Assembly (NCBI GenBank): GCA_014378125.1
Contig: JACMOG010000291.1
Location: 1-8,348, forward strand
DNA from: Vitreoscilla sp.
GTDB lineage: Bacteria; Pseudomonadota; Gammaproteobacteria; Burkholderiales; Burkholderiaceae
Reading direction: 5' to 3'
Length of the DNA: 8,348 nt
The notes under the pieces are model-generated. The model was not told the origin of the DNA. It saw only the letters and a program-made list of their open reading frames with translations, and did no database searches. Made by a program: the position numbers and the translations under genes. This document shows, piece by piece, positions 1 to 5,330 of this stretch; position 1 is the first letter of the stretch; every line of letters starts with the position of its first letter.

Positions 1-141
1 CGCGTCAGGCCCGACGGCGTGTGAGCCGGCCGGCCGCGGGCATCGTCGCGGCCTCGACGGCCCGACGACGCCAAGGCCAACAATCAAGTTCGCGGACTTC
101 TTCCACCCGCGAATGTTGTCCGCTGGCAGGCCGGGCGTGGA

Positions 142-238
142 ACGACGAACCGGGCGAGTCTCTTTTGTGAGGTCAAGGAGGAGCCGCGCCGCAGGCCGGC
201 GGGGGACACGAACAAAAGAGACTTGCCCGGTGAGTCGT
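142..238. repeat. Long imperfect inverted repeat (possible MITE/REP-like element)
   Basis: The left arm at 149-168 (ACCGGGCGAGTCTCTTTTGT) and the right arm at 212-231 (ACAAAAGAGACTTGCCCGGT) are complementary over 20 bp with one G-T wobble. Beyond a 2-nt internal mismatch the pairing continues for 5 bp (142-146 with 234-238). The arms enclose 43 nt that are GC-rich. As RNA this would form a stem of about 25 bp. The long spacer and the lack of a terminal T tract argue against a standard intrinsic terminator. A small non-autonomous mobile element or dispersed intergenic repeat is the best guess. No transposase or clear target-site duplication is visible. Confidence 0.6.
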
Positions 239-242
239 GACT

Positions 243-296
243 GACCCAGCGACGTCCCATGACCCAGCGACGCCCCATGACCCAGCAACGTCCCAT
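243..296 (+). repeat. 18-bp tandem repeat, three copies plus a decayed fourth
   Basis: Three consecutive 18-bp units lie at 243-260, 261-278 and 279-296, with consensus GACCCAGCGACGYCCCAT. They differ only at one C/T and one G/A position. A fourth unit beginning at 297 matches only in its first part and runs into nine C residues. If translated in the open frame of the downstream cyclase it would give a DPAT(S/P)H hexapeptide repeat, but codon use suggests this part is not coding. It starts 4 bp after the outer end of the inverted repeat. Confidence 0.8.
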
Positions 297-452
297 GCCC
301 CAGCCCCCCCCCACAAATCGACGATGAACCTTTTGTCTTGTGCATTGAACTGGCGACCTTCGTCGAATACTGCACGGCCGCGTGATGGCAGGCCTTTCGC
401 CCCCCAACGAAAATCGAGGGCTTGCCGCCCTGCGGCTCGTGAAAGCGCCCGC

Positions 453-1607
453 TTGGACCTGCACACCCTGTTTCTCGGCCAGACCTGCCTGCTTGCGGCC
501 ACCGCCGTGATGCTGTCGGTGTCGCGCAGCGTCGACGACGGCGGCAACGGCCTGCGCATGTGGCGCTACGCGATCACCAGCCAGGCGCTGGCCTACTTGG
601 TGCTGGGAATCCCCGCGAGCGGGTCGCTGGCCATGGCCACCGGGCTGGCGGGCAACCTGGCCGGCGCGGTCAGCGTGGCCTTGTTCTTCGTGGCGATCCG
701 CACGTTCGCCGGCCGCGGCTTCGGCCCGCGCCGGCTTGGGGCGATGGTCGTGGCGGTGACGATCGCCGGCGCCATCACCGGCGAGCACGTGGCCTGGGCG
801 GCGATCTTCAACGGCTTCGCGTACGCCGGCTACGAGTGGCTCAACGCGATCACGCTGTGGCGCGGCGGGCGGCCCGAGACGCTGCGGCTGCGGCGCGTGG
901 TGGCGCTGATGTACGTCGCGATGGGGGTGGTGCTGCCGGCGCGCGCCGTCGTGCTGCTGCTCATCGGCCAGTCGCACCTGGGCCTCGACCGCGACAACGC
1001 CTGGCAGGTGCCTGTGTACGTGTTCGGCTTCGTCTACCTGGTGGTCACCAGCCTGGGCTTCGTGCTGATGTGCAAGACGCGCGCCGAAGCCGAGACCCGG
1101 CTACAGGCGCGCACCGACGACCTCACCGGCCTGGCCAACCGGCGCGCGCTCGACGAGGAGATGGCGCAGGCGTTCGCCCGCGCGCGCCGCACGCAACGTC
1201 CGTTCGCCATCGTGATGGTGGACATCGACCGCTTCAAGTTCATCAACGACACCCACGGCCACGCCGTGGGCGATGTCACGCTGGCCGCATTCTCCACCCG
1301 CCTGGCGGCCTCGCTGCGCGAACCCGACCGCGCGTTCCGCTACGGCGGCGAGGAGTTCTGCCTGCTGCTGGCCGACACCGAACTGGCCGGCGCGCGCACG
1401 CTGGCCGACCGCCTGCGCGAGCAGATCATGCGGCCCTTCGACGTCACGATGCTGTCGCTGACCGCCAGCCTGGGCGTGACGGCGTGGGAGCCGGAAGACA
1501 CGGTGGACTCGCTGCTGCGCCGCGCCGATCGTGCGCTGTATGCAGCCAAGGGTGGCGGAAGAAACCGCGTGGAGAGCGCGTGGGGTGCCGACGGCCTGCC
1601 ATCCTGA
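453..1607 (+). CDS. Membrane-bound diguanylate cyclase (GGDEF domain)
   Basis: The product makes cyclic di-GMP from two GTP, the second messenger that usually favours attachment over motility. The first ~207 residues hold about six or seven hydrophobic segments (near 4-22, 37-54, 57-82, 95-110, 112-136, 148-171 and 187-207), so the sensor part lies in the inner membrane; I do not recognise it as a named sensor domain. The cytoplasmic GGDEF domain covers about 220-375. It has DDLTGLANRR, metal-ligand Asp257 in VDIDRFKFIND, the intact active-site motif GGEEF (298-302) and an inhibitory I-site RxxD (REPD, 289-292) exactly five residues before it. It therefore looks catalytically active and subject to product inhibition. 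No EAL domain follows. I chose TTG 453 because typical G/C-ending codons begin there and it gives a short N-terminus before the first membrane helix. GTG 237 or ATG 324 would add up to 72 atypical, low-complexity residues. No strong ribosome site marks any of the three. It converges with the oxygenase gene. Confidence 0.92.
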   Translation: MDLHTLFLGQTCLLAATAVMLSVSRSVDDGGNGLRMWRYAITSQALAYLVLGIPASGSLAMATGLAGNLAGAVSVALFFVAIRTFAGRGFGPRRLGAMVVAVTIAGAITGEHVAWAAIFNGFAYAGYEWLNAITLWRGGRPETLRLRRVVALMYVAMGVVLPARAVVLLLIGQSHLGLDRDNAWQVPVYVFGFVYLVVTSLGFVLMCKTRAEAETRLQARTDDLTGLANRRALDEEMAQAFARARRTQRPFAIVMVDIDRFKFINDTHGHAVGDVTLAAFSTRLAASLREPDRAFRYGGEEFCLLLADTELAGARTLADRLREQIMRPFDVTMLSLTASLGVTAWEPEDTVDSLLRRADRALYAAKGGGRNRVESAWGADGLPS

Positions 1608-1624
1608 GGGCCTGGGGCCCTCGG
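1604..1624. terminator. Candidate bidirectional hairpin between convergent genes
   Basis: GAGGGCC (1606-1612) pairs with GGCCCTC (1616-1622) across a 3-nt loop, giving a perfect 7-bp, mostly G/C stem. It overlaps the cyclase stop codon and ends 12 bp before the stop of the oppositely oriented oxygenase gene. The position fits a shared terminator. No T tract follows on either strand, so it may only assist or may be incidental. Confidence 0.4.
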
Positions 1625-1634
1625 CTTCAGTGGC

Positions 1635-2555
1635 TCAGACGAATTCGCGCTCGCGCAGCCACTTCGTGGCGACCCACTTTTCGCCTTCGATGACCGGGGC
1701 GCCGCCGTGCAGGCTCTTCGTGTTGACGTGGGCGCGGTCGTACGAGAAGAACACCGCGTTGCCCTTGATGGGCGCCACCTCCAGGCCGACGTCGGGGAAC
1801 GTGGTGCCGCCGCCCTTTTTCGGCGTGTTCAGGTACATCAGCAGCGTGCCCACGCGCTGCCCGCCGCGCTTGAGGATGGAGGACGAGCCAGGATGCACCG
1901 GGTCGAAGTAGTCGTAGTGCGGCTTGTACTCGGCGCCCGGCTGGTAGTGCAGCACCTGCAGACCCTCGCCGTTCTGCACCGGCCAGCCCAGCATCGCCGC
2001 GATGCGGCGTTCCACGCGGTCGATGACGCCGGTTTCGCCGCGCTCGAAGAACATGCCGCGGCTGGTGCGGGCCACGTTCACCTCGCTGCCGCCGGTGGCG
2101 TTGTCCACCGTCTCGGAGCGCGCCATGCGCGGGCCGGCCAGCGCGATGATCTGGTCGCACTCCTGGTCGCTCATGAAGCCGCCCAGCACGATCACGCGCG
2201 GATGCTTCATGTTCATCAGCACCGTGACGTCGCGATCGAGGATGCGGATCTTGCTGGGCGAGTCGGAGAGGGCCGCGTCGGGAACCGGCACGGGCTGCGG
2301 CTCGTGGGACTGCGGCTGCTGGGCCGCCGGCAACGCCTGGCCCTGAGTCTGCTCGGTGAGGTGGCCGCGCAGCGTCTCCTCGAGCGCCTTGATGGCGATC
2401 TCTTCCTGCCAACCGCTGGCCTTCATCGCCTCCAGCACCGTCTCGGGCGAGACGCCGGCCTGGGCCTGCGCCACGATCCACTGGCGGAGTTCCACCGAGA
2501 TGTATTGCTGGCGCTGCTCGCCGCCGCTCGTCTTCGTGCTCGATTGGGTTTGCAT
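1635..2555 (-). CDS. 2OG-Fe(II) dioxygenase, prolyl 4-hydroxylase type, with UBA-like N-terminus
   Basis: This 306-residue protein is probably cytoplasmic (no signal peptide) and should use Fe(II), O2 and 2-oxoglutarate to hydroxylate a side chain, by family a peptidyl proline; the real substrate is unknown. The catalytic double-stranded beta-helix covers about residues 118-303. The metal triad is visible as His213 and Asp215 (HYDYF) with distal His283 (SLHGG). Lys293 lies ten residues after the distal His, the spacing known for the 2-oxoglutarate-binding Lys of collagen prolyl 4-hydroxylase, so the site looks complete. Residues ~20-65 form a separate helical segment (ELRQWIVAQ, GVSPETVLEAMKASGW, IAIKALEETL) resembling UBA-like three-helix modules. 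A Gln/Pro-rich linker (~67-100) joins the two parts. The ATG at 2555 has a GGAG nine bases upstream. It is the last of the four minus-strand genes and meets the cyclase gene tail to tail. Confidence 0.92.
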   Translation of the reverse strand: MQTQSSTKTSGGEQRQQYISVELRQWIVAQAQAGVSPETVLEAMKASGWQEEIAIKALEETLRGHLTEQTQGQALPAAQQPQSHEPQPVPVPDAALSDSPSKIRILDRDVTVLMNMKHPRVIVLGGFMSDQECDQIIALAGPRMARSETVDNATGGSEVNVARTSRGMFFERGETGVIDRVERRIAAMLGWPVQNGEGLQVLHYQPGAEYKPHYDYFDPVHPGSSSILKRGGQRVGTLLMYLNTPKKGGGTTFPDVGLEVAPIKGNAVFFSYDRAHVNTKSLHGGAPVIEGEKWVATKWLREREFV

Positions 2556-2610
2556 GGGATCGGGCTCCGGAATGCTCGAAAAGGAAAGGTCGATGCCGGG
2601 CCGGGAGGAG

Positions 2611-2639
2611 GGGCCCGCAGACCCTATTCTGGCAGGCCC
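2611..2639 (-). other. Hairpin immediately after the yaaA stop codon
   Basis: Directly downstream of the yaaA stop, GGGCCTGC pairs with GCGGGCCC (8 bp including one G-U) around a 13-nt loop. It could slow or end transcription between yaaA and the oxygenase gene. No U tract follows, so a Rho-independent terminator is not established. The loop also contains AGAATA, a poor match to a -10 box, so a promoter for the oxygenase gene in this gap is possible but not supported by a good -35. Confidence 0.25.
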
Positions 2640-3563
2640 TCACGGTCGAGTCGGCCGGGAATCCCTCGGTTCGCGCCTGGGATCGTGCAAGTTCCGGTGA
2701 AACTCGCTGGCGATGGTGCGCGGCGGCGACCCGTTTGCGGCCGGTCTGGCCTGGCGGCGGGGGAACACCAGGCGATCCGGCTCGGAGGCGCGCACGGCGT
2801 GGCGATAGCCATCGGCGTGGAAGTCGACCAGGGCCTCCGGGGTCTCGGCGCGCTGCTCGATCGCGTGGCGGGCCATCATGCCGCGGGCCCGCTTGGCGAA
2901 GAAGCTGATGATCTTCCAGTTGCCGTCCTTCCAGTCCTCGAACACGCAGTCGACGACGCGGGCGCGCAGCACCTTCTCCCGCCCCACCTTGGCCTGGGTG
3001 ACCTTGAAGTACTCCTGCGACGCCAGGTTGACGACCACCGGCTCCCGCTCCCTGGCCTGCAGCTTGTTGAGATGCGCGGCCACCGTGTCGCCCCACCAGG
3101 CGTACAGCGAGCCGCCCCGCTCGGTGGCCAGGCTCGTGCCCATCTCCAGGCGGTAGGGCTGCAGCCGATCGAGCGGCCGCAGCACGCCGTACAGGCCGCT
3201 GAGCATCAGCACGTGCTTCTGCGCCCATGCGATCTCGGCGTCGTTGAGCGTCGACGCGCGCAGCCCGTCGTACACGTCGCCGTTGAACGCCCACATCGCG
3301 GGCCGGCTGTTGCGCTCGGTGGCGCGCGTCGACCAGGCCTTGTAGCGCTTGACGTTCAGCTTGGCCAGGTCTTCCGACAGATCCATCAGCTCGGCGACGT
3401 CGGCCACGGACTTGGTGCGCAGCGTGGCGATCAGCTCGGCGGCCTGCGCGGCGTAGTGCGGCGCGGTGGCGGCCGGCTTGAGGCCGGCCCGGGCGGCGAG
3501 CACCGGTTCGGGCAGCGCGGATTCGTAGTCGAGGGACTTGGCTGGAGGCAGGAGCAGGAGCAT
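2640..3563 (-). CDS. yaaA: Peroxide stress protein YaaA (DUF328 family)
   Basis: In E. coli YaaA belongs to the OxyR response and limits intracellular free iron during H2O2 stress, lowering Fenton damage to DNA and proteins; the family has been reported to bind DNA. Family signatures run the full length: LPPAKSLDY (5-13), LMDLSEDLAKLNVKRYKAW (59-77), FNGDVYDGL (93-101), LSGLYGVLRPLDRLQPYRLEMGT (121-143), NLASQEYFK (179-187), IISFFAKRARGMMAR (218-232) and the closing GYRHAVRASEPDRLVFPRR (252-270). The ATG at 3563 is clear because the family begins M-L-hydrophobic-PAK; no good ribosome site precedes it. The protein has 307 residues, whereas E. coli YaaA has about 258. The excess is a C-terminal tail (about 271-307) rich in Arg, Pro and Ala, beyond the usual end of the fold. 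It probably comes from loss of the ancestral stop. The gene lies 87 bp after the Sel1 gene and 84 bp before the oxygenase gene. Confidence 0.94.
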   Translation of the reverse strand: MLLLLPPAKSLDYESALPEPVLAARAGLKPAATAPHYAAQAAELIATLRTKSVADVAELMDLSEDLAKLNVKRYKAWSTRATERNSRPAMWAFNGDVYDGLRASTLNDAEIAWAQKHVLMLSGLYGVLRPLDRLQPYRLEMGTSLATERGGSLYAWWGDTVAAHLNKLQAREREPVVVNLASQEYFKVTQAKVGREKVLRARVVDCVFEDWKDGNWKIISFFAKRARGMMARHAIEQRAETPEALVDFHADGYRHAVRASEPDRLVFPRRQARPAANGSPPRTIASEFHRNLHDPRREPRDSRPTRP

Positions 3564-3650
3564 GCCCGACAGTTTAGCGAGGGCGCGCGGGAGGCGTGCG
3601 CGCGGGGTTGCGGGGCGTCGGCGTGAACCGCTCGCGCGCGGGGCCTGGCC

Positions 3651-5252
3651 TCAGCGCTGGGTGGCCGAGGGAGGCGCGATCGTGTTGGCGTCCGTGCCGT
3701 TGCCCGACGTGGCGCCATTGCCCGCGGGCGCCACGAGCGACACGATGCCGGGCGGGCCGGTCATCGCGTCGAGCACCGCCAGCACGTTGGCGTTCGACTT
3801 GAACGCCGCCAGCATCTGCTGGCTGCGGGCGCGCTCGGCGGGCGACAGGCGAGCGGGATCGACGACGGGCAGTTCCTCGGGGCTGGGCGGCGAGGCCTCG
3901 CGCGCCAGGCTTTGCAGCGCCACGCCCGCGGCCGGGTCGGCGCGCGGCACGCCGCCCAGGCCGTTGGCCACCATGTAGCCCAGGTTGTGGCGCGCCGGGG
4001 CCAGGCCCTGCGAGGACGCCGCGCGAAAGCCGCCGACCGCCGCCGCGTCGTCACGGGTGACGCCCTTGCCGCGCGCATAGAGCAGCGCCAGGTGGTTGCG
4101 CGCGGGCGCGTTGCCGCGCGCCTCGGCCAGGCGGTACCAGCGCTGCGCCTCGGCGGGATCGACCGCCTGGCCGCGGCCCTCTTCGGCCATCCAGCCCAGG
4201 TTGTCCATGGCGAACGCGTTGCTCTTGCGGGCGGCCAGGCGGAACTGGCGCAGCGCCGCGGCGTCGTCGCGCGCCACGCCCAGGCCGTTGGCGAGCATCC
4301 AGCCGAGGTTGTTCTGGCCGGAGGCGTTGCCCTGCGCCGCGGCCTTCTGGTACCACTCGACGGCCTGCTTCTCGTCGGCGACCACCGCGTCGCCGGCCGC
4401 ATACATCAGGCCCAGGCTCACCTGCGCCGGCGCGTAGCCGGCCTCGGCCGCCTTGCGGATCCAGCGCTCGGCCGCGGCCGGGTCGCGCGGCGTGCCGCGT
4501 GCGTTGAGCACCGCCATGCCCAGGTTGTGTTCCGCCGTCGGGTCGCCCTGCGCGGCCGACAACTGCAGCCAGCGCAGCGACGCCGCCGGGTCGCGCGGCA
4601 CGCCGCGGCCTTCGCTGTAGACCCAGCCGAGCGCGCTCTGGGCGCGCGCGTCGTTCTGTTCGGCGGCGGCCTTGTACCAGCGCAGCGCGGCGACGTCGTC
4701 GCGCTCGACGCCCTGCCCGTTCGTGTAGAACACGCCCAGCCGGTACTGCGCCACGGCCAGGCCCTGCCGGGCCGCCAACGTGGCCCAGTGCGCGGCCTGC
4801 ATGTCGTCCTGCGGCACGCCGCGGCCGATGAGCGCCATGTACGACAGATTGCTCTGCGCCGTGGGCTCGCCCTGGTCGGCCGCCTTGCGGTACCACTTGG
4901 CGGACTCCTCGAAGTCGCGCGCCACGCCCTTGCCCTGCTCGTAGAGGAAGCCGAGGTTGGTCTGCGCGCGCGGGTCGCCCTGCTCGGCGGCCTTGCGAAA
5001 CCACTTGGCCGCGGCCACGGGGTCGGCCGCGACGCCATACCCCCGAAGGTACATGTCGGCGAGAGCCAGCTGCGCGTCGCGATCGCCTTTGTCGGCCGCC
5101 GGCTGGAACTCGCGCAGCGCCGCCGCGTAGTCGCCACGCCGTCCGGCCTCGTAGCCTTCGGTCGTGCCGGCATGGGCAGGCAGGCACGCCATCGCCAGCA
5201 GCAAGGCGAGGGTCGGAAGCGGCAGGTCGATGCAGGCAGGTAATGGATTCAT
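3651..5252 (-). CDS. Exported Sel1-like repeat (SLR/TPR-like) protein
   Basis: Sel1-like repeats are helix-turn-helix units that stack into a curved scaffold for protein-protein contacts; no catalytic domain is visible and the partner is unknown. The 533-residue protein begins with a probable export signal: a hydrophobic core at 10-25 and an AHA-G cleavage site after residue 28, placing it in the periplasm or outside. The n-region has no Lys or Arg and carries Asp9, which is atypical. Residues 32-57 form a partial unit (GRRGDYAAALREFQPAADKGD). Ten uninterrupted 36-residue repeats fill 58-417 (DNA 4002-5081), with the pattern AQ..LG.MY..G.GV..D...A..W...AA.QG. A degenerate eleventh covers about 418-450. 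The tail (451-533) is rich in Pro, Ser, Asn and Gly and probably flexible, with one short helical stretch (469-497). ATG 5252 is the only start that keeps the signal. The gene begins 78 bp after the dnaE2 stop on the same strand. Confidence 0.92.
   Translation of the reverse strand: MNPLPACIDLPLPTLALLLAMACLPAHAGTTEGYEAGRRGDYAAALREFQPAADKGDRDAQLALADMYLRGYGVAADPVAAAKWFRKAAEQGDPRAQTNLGFLYEQGKGVARDFEESAKWYRKAADQGEPTAQSNLSYMALIGRGVPQDDMQAAHWATLAARQGLAVAQYRLGVFYTNGQGVERDDVAALRWYKAAAEQNDARAQSALGWVYSEGRGVPRDPAASLRWLQLSAAQGDPTAEHNLGMAVLNARGTPRDPAAAERWIRKAAEAGYAPAQVSLGLMYAAGDAVVADEKQAVEWYQKAAAQGNASGQNNLGWMLANGLGVARDDAAALRQFRLAARKSNAFAMDNLGWMAEEGRGQAVDPAEAQRWYRLAEARGNAPARNHLALLYARGKGVTRDDAAAVGGFRAASSQGLAPARHNLGYMVANGLGGVPRADPAAGVALQSLAREASPPSPEELPVVDPARLSPAERARSQQMLAAFKSNANVLAVLDAMTGPPGIVSLVAPAGNGATSGNGTDANTIAPPSATQR
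4002..5081 (-). repeat. Array of ten in-phase 108-bp (36-codon) Sel1 repeats
   Basis: The ten coding units fit end to end in exactly 1080 bp with no insertion or deletion. Each ends at a G-D/E/N/L/Y boundary such as EQGD, DQGE or AQGN. Conservation is at the protein level, and the DNA units have diverged, so the array is old rather than recently amplified. Confidence 0.8.
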
Positions 5253-5273
5253 TTCGGGCGGTCGTCCTGGGGG

Positions 5274-5302
5274 ATGTTAGCGCGAAGAATCCGACGTGAC
5301 GA
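5274..5302 (-). promoter_or_regulatory. Possible weak sigma70 promoter before the Sel1 gene
   Basis: On the minus strand TCGTCA (5297-5302) and TAACAT (5274-5279) match the -35 and -10 consensus at four of six positions each, with the ideal 17-bp spacer. Transcription would begin near 5267, about 15 bases before the ATG. In such a GC-rich gap the AT-containing -10 stands out, but matches of this quality also occur by chance. Confidence 0.3.
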
Positions 5303-5330
5303 GGGCGGCTGCGATGCCCGCACCACGCTT

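Larger units (their letters stand above)
1..452. other. Intergenic region without a convincing gene, carrying repeats
   Basis: No reading frame here has the strong third-position G/C bias of the neighbouring genes, and none resembles a family I know. Open frames on both strands look like by-products of high GC. The cyclase frame stays open leftwards to a GTG at 237, but codon use changes sharply near 450, so I treat 237-452 as leader. The region holds a 7-bp hairpin (32-38/47-53), two mutually exclusive hairpins (89-95/107-113 and 92-97/118-123), a long inverted repeat (142-238), an 18-bp tandem repeat (243-296) and a run of nine C (304-312). A stop codon at 22-24 could end an upstream gene, but too little is visible to call it. 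The promoter of the cyclase probably lies here; I could not pick a convincing one. Confidence 0.6.

Noticed and set aside
1..24. Possible 3' end of an upstream plus-strand gene (stop TGA at 22-24)
   Set aside because: Only seven codons are visible and nothing identifies the protein or even the strand.
237..452. Pro/Thr/His-rich repeat N-terminus of the cyclase
   Set aside because: Codon use is unlike the rest of the gene and the tandem DNA repeat explains the sequence; more likely untranslated.
3555..3580. LexA-type operator or leaderless promoter just before yaaA (CTGT, TAAACT)
   Set aside because: CTGT has no ACAG partner at the required spacing, and TAAACT has no acceptable -35 upstream.
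1707..3626. 639-codon plus-strand open frame opposite the oxygenase and yaaA genes
   Set aside because: It spans two well-supported minus-strand genes and their gap, is rich in Arg, Ala, His and Gly without domains, and is the usual antisense by-product of G/C-ending codons.
3912..5243. 443-codon plus-strand open frame with repeats
   Set aside because: Its apparent repeats are the reverse-strand image of the Sel1 repeats; no recognisable family.
5160..5252. Lipoprotein signal at Cys23 of the Sel1 protein (AMAC)
   Set aside because: The -3 residue is Ala, not Leu/Val/Ile, and Met sits at -2; the AHA-G type I cleavage site is a better fit.
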